A stretch of DNA of 64,000 nucleotides from Streptomyces xiamenensis (GTDB lineage: Bacteria > Actinomycetota > Actinomycetes > Streptomycetales > Streptomycetaceae): NCBI RefSeq assembly GCF_000993785.3, contig NZ_CP009922.3, positions 2,914,001 to 2,978,000 of the forward strand, in the 5' to 3' direction. The notes under the pieces were generated by a model. It saw only the letters and a list, made by a program, of their open reading frames with translations, searched no databases and was not told the DNA's origin. Positions 28,835 through 38,072 of the stretch are shown one piece after another. Made by a program: the position numbers and the translations under genes. Each line of letters begins with the position of its first letter. Position 1 is the stretch's first letter.

Positions 28835-29917
28835 ATGCGCTTTTCTGTGGGGTTCGGAAAACGCGCGGTGGTCTGTGCACTGTCCGCGCTGCTGTTGTCC
28901 ATCGGGGTGTCCCAGCACACCGCCGTCCCCGCGCCCTCCGATCGGGGGGAAGCCGAGACCGTACCGTTCGCCGAGCGCTATCACGCGGTGCAGCACGGCG
29001 GGATCGCGCGGGCCGCCAACTCCGTCATCACCTGCGGCGCGGCCGTCACCATCACCGCCCCCGCCTGCACCGCCGTGCAGCGCGAAGGGGCCGGCGGACG
29101 CAGCGGGCAGTACGAGATGACGTACATCGACATCGACTCCGACCGCAACACCTACAACTCCTCCAGCGCCGATCTGCGGCTGCCGCAGGGCTCCCGGGTG
29201 AGCTACGCGCGCCTGTACTGGGGCGCCAACCTCCGGGTCGGCGAGCAGAAGCCGCCCGCCGACAACGACCGCGTCCTGGTCGCGGAACCCGGCGGGAGGT
29301 ACAAGGAGATCCGCGCCGATTCCGTCGTCGGGCACCGCGACGCGGACGCCCACCAGGGGTTCTCCGCCTCCGCCGACATCACCGAACTGGTGCGGTGGTC
29401 CCAGCCGGGGGCCTGGACGGTCGCCCAGATCAATGTCGCCATGGGCAACTCGGACATGGGCGCCTGGGGCGGCTGGACACTCGTCGTCGCCTACGAGAAC
29501 CCCACCGAGCCGCTGCGCGAACTCGCCATCTGGGACGGCTTCGAGTCCGTGGACGGGCCGGGCAAGGATGTCGTCCTCACCCTGGACGGGCTGAACATCG
29601 CCGAGGGCGCCGAGGGCTCCGTCGGGGTCGTCGGCTACCACGGCGAGCGCACCGCGGGCGGGCACGCGCTGACCGTGCGGGCCTCGGACGGGGCGACGGT
29701 GCGGCACCGGGCGCTGGATTCCACCATCGCCGACCACGGGCGCAACGTCACCGGGCGCGACCCGGCGTACGTCAACACCCTCGGCTACGACTCCAACGTG
29801 CTGGACGTGACCGACGCGCTGGGCGCCGGGCCCGACGAGCTGGAGCTGCGGTTCACGGGCGGGTCCCGGCCGTACCAGCTCGGTGCGGTCTTCTTCCAGG
29901 CCGACGCCCGAGAGTGA
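28835..29917 (+). CDS. Secreted beta-rich protein, first gene of the polysaccharide cluster
   Basis: 360 residues from the ATG at 28835, with GGGAAGGTGA upstream. A signal peptide covers about residues 1-32 (KRAVVCALSALLLSIGVSQH). The mature part is predicted mainly beta, with the motifs RLPQGSRVSYARLYWGANL, MGAWGGWTLVVAYENP and AYVNTLGYDSNVLDVTDALG. Similar secreted Streptomyces proteins with a YARLYWG motif are known as DUF3344-like; that label is from memory. There is no wall-sorting signal or membrane anchor, so it is probably released or held by glycan. Twelve bases precede the glycosyltransferase gene, so they are likely co-transcribed. Confidence 0.8.
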   Translation: MRFSVGFGKRAVVCALSALLLSIGVSQHTAVPAPSDRGEAETVPFAERYHAVQHGGIARAANSVITCGAAVTITAPACTAVQREGAGGRSGQYEMTYIDIDSDRNTYNSSSADLRLPQGSRVSYARLYWGANLRVGEQKPPADNDRVLVAEPGGRYKEIRADSVVGHRDADAHQGFSASADITELVRWSQPGAWTVAQINVAMGNSDMGAWGGWTLVVAYENPTEPLRELAIWDGFESVDGPGKDVVLTLDGLNIAEGAEGSVGVVGYHGERTAGGHALTVRASDGATVRHRALDSTIADHGRNVTGRDPAYVNTLGYDSNVLDVTDALGAGPDELELRFTGGSRPYQLGAVFFQADARE

Positions 29918-29928
29918 GGCGGCCCCCG

Positions 29929-31752
29929 ATGACAGCGATGACCGTATTGCACGTCGCGCAGCCCACCGGCGGCGGCGTCGCCCAGGTCGTGACCGATCTG
30001 GTGCGCACCCAGACCGCGGCCGGGGTCCGTACCGCGCTGCTGTGCCCGCCCGGCGGCCCGCTCGGCGGGGCGGCCCGGGCGGCCGGCGCCGAGGTGCGCG
30101 ACTGGGTCGCCGGACGGGAACCGGGCGGCAACCTGCCCTGGGAAGCGGCCTTCGTCGCCCGCGCGGTGCGCGGACTGCGACCGGACGTGGTCCATCTGCA
30201 CAGCGCCAAGGCCGGCCTCGCGGGCCGGCTCGGGGTACGCGGGCGGGTCCCGACGGTGTTCCAGCCGCACGCCTGGTCCTTCGAGGCCGCGGAAGGGGTG
30301 ACGCGGCGGGCCGCGGTGCGCTGGGAACGCCTCGCGGCCCGGTGGGCGGACCGGGTGGTGTGCGTCAGTGAGGCCGAGCGGGACCTGGGAGTGCGGGCCG
30401 GGATCACCGCCCGCTGGTCGGTGATCAGGAACGGGATCGACCTCGCCCGGTACCCGGCCGCGGGAGAGGTCGACCGGCGGCAGGCGCGGGCCGCGCTGGC
30501 AGCCGTGCACGGGCTGCCGCAGCGGGCCCCGCTGGTGGTGTGCGTGGGGCGGCTGTGCCGGCAGAAGGGGCAGGACCTGCTGCTCGCGGCCTGGCGCCGA
30601 GTCCTCGAACGGGTGCCGGGCGCACGGCTGGTGCTGGTCGGGGACGGCCCGGAACGGTCCCGGCTGGAGGCGATGGCCGACCCGCGGCACGTGCTGTTCG
30701 CCGGGCACACGGACGATCCCGTGCCCTGGTACACGGCGGCCGATCTGGTCGTCCAGCCCTCGCGGTGGGAGGGGATGGCGCTCGCGCCGCTGGAGGCGAT
30801 GGCGGTGGGGCGGGCCGTGCTGCTGAGCGACGTGGGCGGCGGGCGGGAGAGCCTGGCACCCGGCCAGGCGGACGAGTGCCTGGTCCCGGCGGGGGATGTG
30901 GCCGCGCTGGGGCAGGCGATGACGGCACTGCTGACCGCGCCCGAGCGGCGGCGCGCGCTGGCGCGGGCCGCGCAGGCGCACACGCGGGCCACCCGCGGGA
31001 CGGACACGATGGCGGCGGCGTACGCGGAGCTGTACGCGGACGTACGGCGCCCGTGCGGGCCGGCGCACCCGCACCGGTACGGACACGGGCTCGGCAGCGT
31101 CCGGCCTGCCGCGGGCCGGACGGCGCGGCGCGGGCCGGCGGCCCCCGCCACGGCGGCGGCCGGGGGCCGGCCGGTCGACGAGCGGGTGGACGACGTGGGT
31201 CCGCAGGTGCCGGTCGCCGACGGGACGGCTACCGGGGAGCGCGAGCGGAGCGGCGCGGGCCGCGCGGGCGACCCGGCGGGACATGCCCGGGAGGCGTCGA
31301 CACGGGACGGTACGGCCCCGGTCGCGGCCTCCGCCGCCGGGGGCGCGGACGCCCGTCCGGCGCACCGGCCGGCCGGTGCGCCCAGGGGCCCGGGTGGTCC
31401 GGAGCGACTGCCGGGCAAGGGCCCGGGCGCCGTGTTCGTGGTCGCGGGCTGGTCGCCGGGGACGGAGGGCCCGGACGGGGTGCCGGTGCCGGACGGTGCC
31501 GCCGGCCTCCCGGTGGGCGCGCACGGCGCCCTGACCGCCGGGAGCGGGGAAGGCCCGGACGCCGGTGACAGCGCCCCGGTGCCCGGCACCGAGCCGGCGG
31601 CCCCCGCCGTGCCCCCGCCGGCCACCGACGCGGAGTCCGGGGCTCTCGCCGCCGGCCACGCGACCGCCGCCGACAGCCCGTCCACCTCCGCGTCCACCTC
31701 CGCCTCCCCGTCGGCCGCCGGTGCGAACGGAGGCGGGCATGCCCACGGATAG
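29929..31752 (+). CDS. GT4-family glycosyltransferase with long disordered C-terminal tail
   Basis: 607 residues from the ATG at 29929. Residues 1-375 form a complete GT-B glycosyltransferase: N-terminal AQPTGGGVAQVVTDL, central VVHLHSAKAGLAGRLG, CVGRLCRQKGQDLLL, and the nucleotide-sugar site QPSRWEGMALAPLEAMAVG. It should add a sugar to a lipid-linked intermediate on the cytoplasmic face. About 230 residues of Pro/Ala/Gly/Thr-rich sequence without a fold follow, ending in a Ser/Thr run. Normal GT4 enzymes stop near residue 380. The next gene's start lies inside the last 14 bases, which supports genuine translation to this stop. Confidence 0.85.
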   Translation: MTAMTVLHVAQPTGGGVAQVVTDLVRTQTAAGVRTALLCPPGGPLGGAARAAGAEVRDWVAGREPGGNLPWEAAFVARAVRGLRPDVVHLHSAKAGLAGRLGVRGRVPTVFQPHAWSFEAAEGVTRRAAVRWERLAARWADRVVCVSEAERDLGVRAGITARWSVIRNGIDLARYPAAGEVDRRQARAALAAVHGLPQRAPLVVCVGRLCRQKGQDLLLAAWRRVLERVPGARLVLVGDGPERSRLEAMADPRHVLFAGHTDDPVPWYTAADLVVQPSRWEGMALAPLEAMAVGRAVLLSDVGGGRESLAPGQADECLVPAGDVAALGQAMTALLTAPERRRALARAAQAHTRATRGTDTMAAAYAELYADVRRPCGPAHPHRYGHGLGSVRPAAGRTARRGPAAPATAAAGGRPVDERVDDVGPQVPVADGTATGERERSGAGRAGDPAGHAREASTRDGTAPVAASAAGGADARPAHRPAGAPRGPGGPERLPGKGPGAVFVVAGWSPGTEGPDGVPVPDGAAGLPVGAHGALTAGSGEGPDAGDSAPVPGTEPAAPAVPPPATDAESGALAAGHATAADSPSTSASTSASPSAAGANGGGHAHG

Positions 31753-33109
31753 CGTCAGCGTGCCGGACACCGGCATCCGGCCGCGTACCCTGCTGCCGAT
31801 CCGCGCCCCCGCGCCGGGGCCCGCCCCCGTCGTGCTGCCCGCGCCGGGACGGGCCAGCGCGCCCCCGCCGGACGGGCCCCGCGCCCCCCGGCGCCGCCGG
31901 CGGCCCGGCATCACCGGGCTGCTGCTCGGCGCCGACGTGCTCGCCGTCGTCCTCGTGGCCGCGCTGAGCACCCAACCGCTGCACGGCCTCGCCGTGCTCG
32001 CCGTCCTGCTGCCGCTCAACGCCTGGGCCGGGTTCTACCGCCCCAGCCCCATGGCCGCCGCCCTCGACGAGCTGCCCCGGCTGTGCGGCCACGGCCTGCT
32101 CGGCTGGCTGCTCGGCGGCGGCGGCCCCGCCTTCCTCCTCGTGCCGCTGCTCGCCGCCGCCGCGCGCGGCGCCGTCTACCAGCTGCGCCGCGTCGCCGTG
32201 CGCGAACGGCCGCGCGCCACCCTCGTCGTGGGCACCGGCACCGCGGCCCGCCGGGTCGCCGCGCTCCTCACCGAACACCCCGAGTACGGCATGCGTCCCA
32301 CCGCCCAGGCCGAGCCGCACGAGGTGGCCGCCGCACTCGCCGAACACGGGGTGCGCACCGTCGTCTTCACCCGCGCCCAGGAGGACGGCACCCCGCTGCG
32401 CCGGTGCTGGGAAGCCGGCTGCTCCGTGTGGCTGGTGGACCCCGAGCCGCCGTTGTGGTTCCCGGCCCCCGCCACCCACCTGTGGGGCTACACCTGCCGC
32501 CGCCTTGACCCGCCCGAACGCCACCCCTGGGGGGCCGGCTTCCTCAAGCGGCTGGTCGACATCACCGGTGCCGCCCTCGCGCTGCTGCTCGCCGCACCCG
32601 TTCTCGGCGCCTGCGCGCTCGCCGTCCGCCTCGCCGACGGCCCCGGGGTCATCTTCCGGCAGGAACGCGTCGGCCGGGCCGGCAAGCCCTTCACCATGCT
32701 CAAGTTCCGCACCCTGCGCCCCGACACCGACCAGGAGGCCGCCACCCGCTGGAACATCGCGGGCGACGACCGGGTGAGCCCGGTCGGCCGGCTGCTGCGC
32801 CGCACCTCCCTCGACGAACTGCCCCAGCTGTGGAACGTCCTGCGCGGCGACATGAGCCTGGTCGGCCCGCGCCCCGAACGCCCGCACTTCGTCGCCGAGT
32901 TCAGCCGTACGTACCCCGGGTACGCCGACCGCCACCGGATGCCGGTCGGGCTGACAGGACTGGCCCAGGTCAGCGGTCTGCGCGGGGACACCTCCATCGA
33001 GGACCGTACCCGCTTCGACAACCTCTACATCGAGACCTGGTCACTGTGGGCGGACCTGCGCATCATGCTGCGCACCACCGCCTCCTGCTTCCGGCTCGGG
33101 GGCAGCTGA
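31739..33109 (+). CDS. Polyprenyl-phosphate glycosylphosphotransferase (priming sugar transferase)
   Basis: 456 residues from the ATG at 31739, preceded by GGAGGCGGG. The N-terminal half has about four membrane helices and a nucleotide-binding-like segment (ARATLVVGTGTAARRVAALL). The C-terminal bacterial sugar-transferase domain (PF02397 type) begins KRLVDITGAALALLLAAPVL and has KPFTMLKFRTL, RRTSLDELPQLWNVLRGDMS, LVGPRPE and GLTGLAQVSGLRG. Such enzymes transfer a sugar phosphate to undecaprenyl phosphate and start polysaccharide assembly. This makes the cluster a lipid-linked, repeat-unit type pathway. Confidence 0.93.
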   Translation: MPTDSVSVPDTGIRPRTLLPIRAPAPGPAPVVLPAPGRASAPPPDGPRAPRRRRRPGITGLLLGADVLAVVLVAALSTQPLHGLAVLAVLLPLNAWAGFYRPSPMAAALDELPRLCGHGLLGWLLGGGGPAFLLVPLLAAAARGAVYQLRRVAVRERPRATLVVGTGTAARRVAALLTEHPEYGMRPTAQAEPHEVAAALAEHGVRTVVFTRAQEDGTPLRRCWEAGCSVWLVDPEPPLWFPAPATHLWGYTCRRLDPPERHPWGAGFLKRLVDITGAALALLLAAPVLGACALAVRLADGPGVIFRQERVGRAGKPFTMLKFRTLRPDTDQEAATRWNIAGDDRVSPVGRLLRRTSLDELPQLWNVLRGDMSLVGPRPERPHFVAEFSRTYPGYADRHRMPVGLTGLAQVSGLRGDTSIEDRTRFDNLYIETWSLWADLRIMLRTTASCFRLGGS

Positions 33110-33111
33110 CG

Positions 33112-34488
33112 ATGGCGGCACTCGCCCTCCCCGCCCGCGCCGCGCGGTCCGCCAGGTCGCACTGGACGGTGCTGCTCGCCGTTCTGCCGGTCGTGCTGCT
33201 GGCACTGCCGGTGACCAGCCGGGTCACCCCGGCCGACGCCGCCTCGCTCGCCTTGGTGGTGGCGTGCGCGCTGGTGCTGGTGCGGCGCTGGTCCGCCGCG
33301 CCACGGCTCAGCGCGCAGGCGGCGGCGATCCTGGGCGCACCGGCGGTGGCGTTCGCCGTCGTCACGATCGGGGCGGCCGATCCGGTGGCGGCGCTGCCCG
33401 GATTCCTGCGCTACGTGCAGGTGTTCGTGCTGGTGCCGCTGGCACTGGTGCTGCTGCTGCGCTCGCGGCGCGATGTGCGGCTGGTCGCCGTGGCGGTCGT
33501 CGGTCTCGCGCTGGTGCAGGGCGCGGTCGGGGTGGCGCAGTACGCGACCGGCACCGGCGCCTCGTACATGGGTGAGGACGTGCGGGCCGTGGGCACCTTC
33601 GGCCCGCTGAACGTGATGGGCATGGCCACCGTCGTCTCCTACGGGCTGATCGCCGCGCTCGCGCTCGGCCTGGCCCCGCCGGCGGGCGCGCCCCGCTGGT
33701 GGCGGCCGGCGGCGCTGGGCTGTGCGGGCGCGCTGTGCCTCCCGCTGGCGGTGTCGTTCAGCCGGGGCGCGTGGCTGGCTACCGGGGCGGCGGTGTGCAC
33801 GGTGCTGCTGATCGCCGGGTGGCGGCGGGCGCGCCGCACCCTCGCGCTGCTGGTGTGCGGCGGCGCGCTGCTGGTGGGCGGTGCCGCGCTGGTGTCGGAC
33901 GCGGTCGCGGACCGGCTCACCAGCATCGGACAGGTGACCGGCACCCCGGACCAGTCGGTGATCGACCGGTACGCGATGTGGGACGCGGCGCGGGCGATGT
34001 GGCGGCAGGAGCCGTGGACGGGGGTGGGGTTCAAGGGGTTCGCCGAGTACCGCGACACGCACGCCTCGCTGGCGCTGTCGGCCGGCAGTGACACCGCGGG
34101 GGCGGGCCTGGACTTCCAGGTGCAGGAGCTGCTGTCGCCGCACAACATGTACCTGCTGCTGCTGAGCGAGCAGGGGCTGCTGGGCGCGGCGGCGGTGGTG
34201 GGCAGCTGGGCGGCGCTGCTGCTGGGCGCGGTGCTGCGGCTGCGGCGCTGCGGGCCGGTGGACGGCGGGCTGCTGGCGGTGGGCCTCGTGGTGTGGCTGT
34301 CCGTCAACTTCCTGTACGCGGACATCGGCGGGCCGACGACGGTGCTGACGGCGGTGGCGTTCGGCCTGGTGGCGTGGTGGGCGCTGGCGCCGGCGGCGCT
34401 GCGCCCGGAGACGCCGCCGGGCGGTGCGCGGGCGCCGGGTGAGCGGCCGGTGCCGGTGGCCGGGGCGGTGTGTCATGAGCGGGGGTGA
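33112..34488 (+). CDS. O-antigen ligase/polymerase-like membrane protein (Wzy type)
   Basis: 458 residues with 10-12 predicted membrane helices. The O-antigen ligase/polymerase pattern is visible: AVGTFGPLNVMGMATVVSYG, LAVSFSRGAWLATGAAV, a periplasmic loop with WRQEPWTGVGFKGFAEYRDT, and LLSPHNMYLLLLSEQGLLG. This family polymerises or ligates lipid-linked glycan units outside the membrane. The gene starts two bases after the previous stop. The C-terminal 35 residues are Pro/Ala-rich. Confidence 0.9.
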   Translation: MAALALPARAARSARSHWTVLLAVLPVVLLALPVTSRVTPADAASLALVVACALVLVRRWSAAPRLSAQAAAILGAPAVAFAVVTIGAADPVAALPGFLRYVQVFVLVPLALVLLLRSRRDVRLVAVAVVGLALVQGAVGVAQYATGTGASYMGEDVRAVGTFGPLNVMGMATVVSYGLIAALALGLAPPAGAPRWWRPAALGCAGALCLPLAVSFSRGAWLATGAAVCTVLLIAGWRRARRTLALLVCGGALLVGGAALVSDAVADRLTSIGQVTGTPDQSVIDRYAMWDAARAMWRQEPWTGVGFKGFAEYRDTHASLALSAGSDTAGAGLDFQVQELLSPHNMYLLLLSEQGLLGAAAVVGSWAALLLGAVLRLRRCGPVDGGLLAVGLVVWLSVNFLYADIGGPTTVLTAVAFGLVAWWALAPAALRPETPPGGARAPGERPVPVAGAVCHERG

Positions 34489-36133
34489 GGCAGGCGGGGT
34501 GCTGGAGCGGCCCGCCCCCGGCGGTGGTGCGGACACAAGCAGCCGTTTCGTCGCGCGGGCGGCGACCCTGACGGCGGCGCTGGCGGCGGGCGGGGCGCTG
34601 TTCGGGCTGCTGCGCGATCAGATGATCGCACGTTTGTTCGGTGCGGATGGGGCGACGGACGCGTTCCTCGTCTCCTGGACCCTCCCCGAGTTCGCCTCGA
34701 CCCTGCTGATCGAAGAGGCGATGGCGCTGGTGCTGGTACCCGCGTTCAGTGTGGCCCTCGCCCGGCGGGCGGCCGCCGGGAGCGGCGGCACGGACGAGGA
34801 CCCCGGCCCCGATCCCGTACGGCGCCTGCTCGCCGACTCCCTGCCGCGCGTGCTCCTGGGCCTGGCGGTGGCCGCAGCGCTCGCCGCGCTCGCCGCCCCC
34901 CTGCTCGTACGGCTGCTCGCCCCCGGCCTCGCCGACCCGGCGCTCGCCGTGGACTGCACCCGGCTCACCGCCGTCACCGTCCTCACCTTCGGCATCGCCG
35001 GCTACTTCAGCGCCGCCCTGCGCGCCCACCGCAGCTACCTGGCCCCGGCCGCCATCTACATCGGCTACAACATCGGCATCATCGCCACCGCGCTGGCGCT
35101 GCACGCGCGGTTCGGGGTACGCGCCGCCGCCCTGGGTGTCGCGGTCGGCGGCGCGCTGATGGTGCTGCTACAACTGCCGTTCTTCCTGCGCGAGCTGCCG
35201 GTGCGCGGCGCCTGGGCCGACTGGCGCGCCCGGCGCCGTACGGCTGCGGCGCCGGGCGGGCGACCGTACGTCCTCGGCGTGACCGTGGCCCTCGTCGCGC
35301 CCATCGCCCTCTTCGCGATCAGCCGTCAGGCCCAGGTCCTGGTGGAACGTTTCCTCGCCTCCTCCCTCACCCCCGGCGCCATCTCGCACCTCAACTACGC
35401 GCAGAAGGTCAGTCAGATCCCCATGGTGCTGGCGCTGATGATCCCCACCGTCACCCTGCCGCTCGTCGCGCGCGCCATGGCGGAGGGCGACACCCAGGGC
35501 GCCAGGCGCCGGGTGGAACGCGACCTGCTGCTGGTAGGGATCGTGGCCGTGCTGGGCGCCGCGTACGTCATGGCCTGCGCCCCGCAACTGGTGCAGCTCC
35601 TCTTCCAGCGCGGCGCGTTCACGGCGGAGGCGACCGCCGCCACCGCCGAGGTGATGCGCGTGTACGCGCTCGGGCTGCTCGGCCACACCCTGGTGGGCGC
35701 GCTCATCCGGCCGTTCTTCTCCGCCGCCAGACCCACCTGGTTCCCGCTGGCCGCCATGGGGGTGGGGCTCGCCATCACGGTGGTCGCGGGCGCCGTCGCC
35801 GTCCGGTACTGGGGCGCCGCCGGGATCGCGGCGGCCAACGCCGCCGGCATCACCGCCACCGCCCTGCTGCTGATGCGCGGCCTCGCCGGGCGCGTCGTCC
35901 CCATCGACCCGGCCACCGTCATGGCCGGGCTCGGCCGCCTGCTGCTGTCCGGTCTCGCCGCGGGCGCGGCGGGGTGGGCGGTGGCGGACGCGACCGGTTC
36001 CCCGCTGCTGTCCGCCGCACTCGCCGCCCTGGCGGTGCCGGCGGTGTTCACCGCCGGCGCGTGGGCGCTCCGGGTGCCGGAGGCCGTGGCGCTGCTGTCC
36101 GCCGCTCAACGAAAGCTGAAGGCCACACCATGA
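34475..36133 (+). CDS. MurJ/MviN-family lipid-linked oligosaccharide flippase
   Basis: 552 residues from the ATG at 34475, overlapping the previous gene by 14 bases. About 13-14 membrane helices follow a short cytoplasmic N-terminus. MviN features are GALFGLLRDQMIARLFGADG ATDAFLVSW, SRQAQVLVERFLAS, LNYAQKVSQIPMVLALMIPT and LLFQRGAFTAE. MurJ flips lipid II; here the setting among polysaccharide genes suggests it flips the cluster's own lipid-linked unit in place of a Wzx protein. It is probably a paralogue of the housekeeping MurJ, which is expected elsewhere in the genome. Confidence 0.92.
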   Translation: MSGGEAGGVLERPAPGGGADTSSRFVARAATLTAALAAGGALFGLLRDQMIARLFGADGATDAFLVSWTLPEFASTLLIEEAMALVLVPAFSVALARRAAAGSGGTDEDPGPDPVRRLLADSLPRVLLGLAVAAALAALAAPLLVRLLAPGLADPALAVDCTRLTAVTVLTFGIAGYFSAALRAHRSYLAPAAIYIGYNIGIIATALALHARFGVRAAALGVAVGGALMVLLQLPFFLRELPVRGAWADWRARRRTAAAPGGRPYVLGVTVALVAPIALFAISRQAQVLVERFLASSLTPGAISHLNYAQKVSQIPMVLALMIPTVTLPLVARAMAEGDTQGARRRVERDLLLVGIVAVLGAAYVMACAPQLVQLLFQRGAFTAEATAATAEVMRVYALGLLGHTLVGALIRPFFSAARPTWFPLAAMGVGLAITVVAGAVAVRYWGAAGIAAANAAGITATALLLMRGLAGRVVPIDPATVMAGLGRLLLSGLAAGAAGWAVADATGSPLLSAALAALAVPAVFTAGAWALRVPEAVALLSAAQRKLKATP

Positions 36134-36987
36134 CCGAGACGGAACGGGACACCACGTCCTCGCTCGACGAACTGCTCACGGACGCCGAGCCGGAGCAGGA
36201 CCGGGAAGGGGAGCGGGAGCAGGCGCCCGTACGGGGCCGCGCCGCGAGACGTCACCTGTGGACGCTGATGTACCACTCGGTCACGGTGACCCCCGCCGAC
36301 CCGTACAACATCACCGTCACCCCCGACCGGCTGCGCACCCAGCTCGGCTGGCTGCGCAAGCGCGGCCTGCGCGGCGTCTCCGCCGCCGAACTCCTCGCCG
36401 CGCACGACGCGGGCGACCCCTCGGGACTGGTGGCCCTCACCTTCGACGACGGCTACACCGACTTCACCCGGCACGCCGTGCCGCTGCTGCGCCAGCACGG
36501 GTTCACCGCGACCGTGTTCGTGCTGCCCGGGCGGCTCGGCGGCGAGAACGAGTGGGACGAACTCGGCCCGCGCAAGGAACTCCTCGACGAGGCCGGCATC
36601 CTGGCCGCCGCCGAGGCCGGCATGGAGATCGGCTCGCACGGGCTGCTGCACCGGGCGCTCCCCGACCTCGACGAGGACACCCTGCGCGCCGAGACCGCCG
36701 GCAGCCGCGAGCGGCTGGCCGAGCTCACCGGCCAGGACATCACCGGCTTCTGCTACCCCTACGGCACGATCGACCAGCGGTCGGTGGACGCCGTACGGGA
36801 GGCGGGCTACGCGTACGCCTGCGCCATCGACCCCGGCCCGCTGACCGGGCGGCACGCGCTGCCGCGCGTCCACGTCGGGCAGGCGGACGGCGGGGCGCGG
36901 CTGCGGGCCAAGCGGCTGCTGCACCCGCTGCGGCGCCGCCCGGTGGAGGCCCTGCCGGTCGTGGGGGACGGGCAGGCCCCGGCGTGA
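36130..36987 (+). CDS. Polysaccharide deacetylase
   Basis: 285 residues starting with ATG in a 4-base overlap (ATGA) with the flippase stop. A NodB-type deacetylase domain spans about 40-260: MYHSVT, the metal motif LTFDDGYTDF, SHGLLHRAL (HxxxH ligands), FCYPYGTIDQRSVDAVREAG and a final LPRVHVG. There is no signal peptide or membrane helix, so it appears cytoplasmic, which is unusual because these enzymes usually act outside; a signal-less export cannot be excluded. It would remove N-acetyl groups from an aminosugar in the repeat unit. Confidence 0.9.
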   Translation: MTETERDTTSSLDELLTDAEPEQDREGEREQAPVRGRAARRHLWTLMYHSVTVTPADPYNITVTPDRLRTQLGWLRKRGLRGVSAAELLAAHDAGDPSGLVALTFDDGYTDFTRHAVPLLRQHGFTATVFVLPGRLGGENEWDELGPRKELLDEAGILAAAEAGMEIGSHGLLHRALPDLDEDTLRAETAGSRERLAELTGQDITGFCYPYGTIDQRSVDAVREAGYAYACAIDPGPLTGRHALPRVHVGQADGGARLRAKRLLHPLRRRPVEALPVVGDGQAPA

Positions 36988-38072
36988 AGCGGGCCCTGCA
37001 CATCATCACCGGCCTGGGCGTCGGCGGCGCCGAACGCCAACTGCGGTCGCTGATCGCGCGGCTGCCGGTGGAGAGCGAGGTGGTGACCCTCACCAACCCG
37101 GGCGCGGTCGCCCGCGAACTGCGCGCCGACGGCGTCCGCGTGACGCACCTGGGCATGGCCGGCAACCGCGACGTGGGCGCGCTCCCGAGACTGGCCCGGC
37201 TGATCCGCCGGGGCCGGTACGACGTGGTGCACACCCATCTCTACCGGGCCTGCGTGTACGGCCGCGTCGCCGCCCGGCTGGCCGGCGTACGGGCGGTCGT
37301 GGCGACCGAGCACTCGCTGGGCGAGAGGGTGATGGAGGGCAGGCCGCTGACCCGGGGGACGCGCGAGCTGTATCTGGCGACCGAGCGGCTGGGCCGGGCC
37401 ACGGTCGCCGTCTCCGGCACGGTGGCGGGCCGGCTGCGGGAGTGGGGGGTGCCGGCGGAGCGGATCCACGTGGTGCCCAACGGCATCGCGGCGCGGCGGT
37501 TCCGGTACGCGGGCGGGGCACGGGCGGCGGAACGCGCCCGGCTGGGCGTCCCGCCGGACGCGGTGCTGGTGGGCGGGGTGGGCCGGCTGGTGCCCGGGAA
37601 GGGCTTCGCCGACCTGGTACGGGCGGTGGCCGGGCTGCCGGGGAACGTGCGGCTGGTCCTGGGCGGCGAGGGGCCGCTGCGGGGCGAACTGGAACGCCTG
37701 GCGGCGGGGTGCGGGATCGGGGACCGGGTCCTGCTGCCGGGTGAGTGCGAGGTGCCCGCGCTGCTGTCGGCGATGGACGTCTTCGTCTCCGCCTCGACGG
37801 AGGAGACGTTCGGGCTGGCCACGCTGGAGGCGCTGGCGGCCGGGCTGCCGGTGCTGCACGTGACCTGCCCGGCGATCGACGAACTCCCCCGGCAGGCCGC
37901 CCCGGGCGCGCGCCGGGTGCGGGGCGGGGCGGACGCCCTGCGGGCGGCGCTGCGCACCGAGGTGGAGCGGGCCCCGTGCCGCTTCCCGGTGCCGGAGGCG
38001 GTGCACCACTACGACATCGGCCGGGTGGCCGGGCGACTGATGGATGTGTACGAAGGGGCGCAGAGCCGATGA
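36984..38072 (+). CDS. GT4-family glycosyltransferase
   Basis: 362 residues starting with GTG in a 4-base overlap with the deacetylase. GT-B fold features are IITGLGVGGAERQLRSLI at the N-terminus, DVVHTHLYRACVYGRVAARL, VVPNGIAARRF, VGRLVPGKGFADLV and the donor-site EETFGLATLEALAAGLPVL. It has normal length for the family, unlike the first glycosyltransferase of the cluster. It probably adds the second sugar of the unit; donor and acceptor cannot be read from the sequence. Confidence 0.92.
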   Translation: MKRALHIITGLGVGGAERQLRSLIARLPVESEVVTLTNPGAVARELRADGVRVTHLGMAGNRDVGALPRLARLIRRGRYDVVHTHLYRACVYGRVAARLAGVRAVVATEHSLGERVMEGRPLTRGTRELYLATERLGRATVAVSGTVAGRLREWGVPAERIHVVPNGIAARRFRYAGGARAAERARLGVPPDAVLVGGVGRLVPGKGFADLVRAVAGLPGNVRLVLGGEGPLRGELERLAAGCGIGDRVLLPGECEVPALLSAMDVFVSASTEETFGLATLEALAAGLPVLHVTCPAIDELPRQAAPGARRVRGGADALRAALRTEVERAPCRFPVPEAVHHYDIGRVAGRLMDVYEGAQSR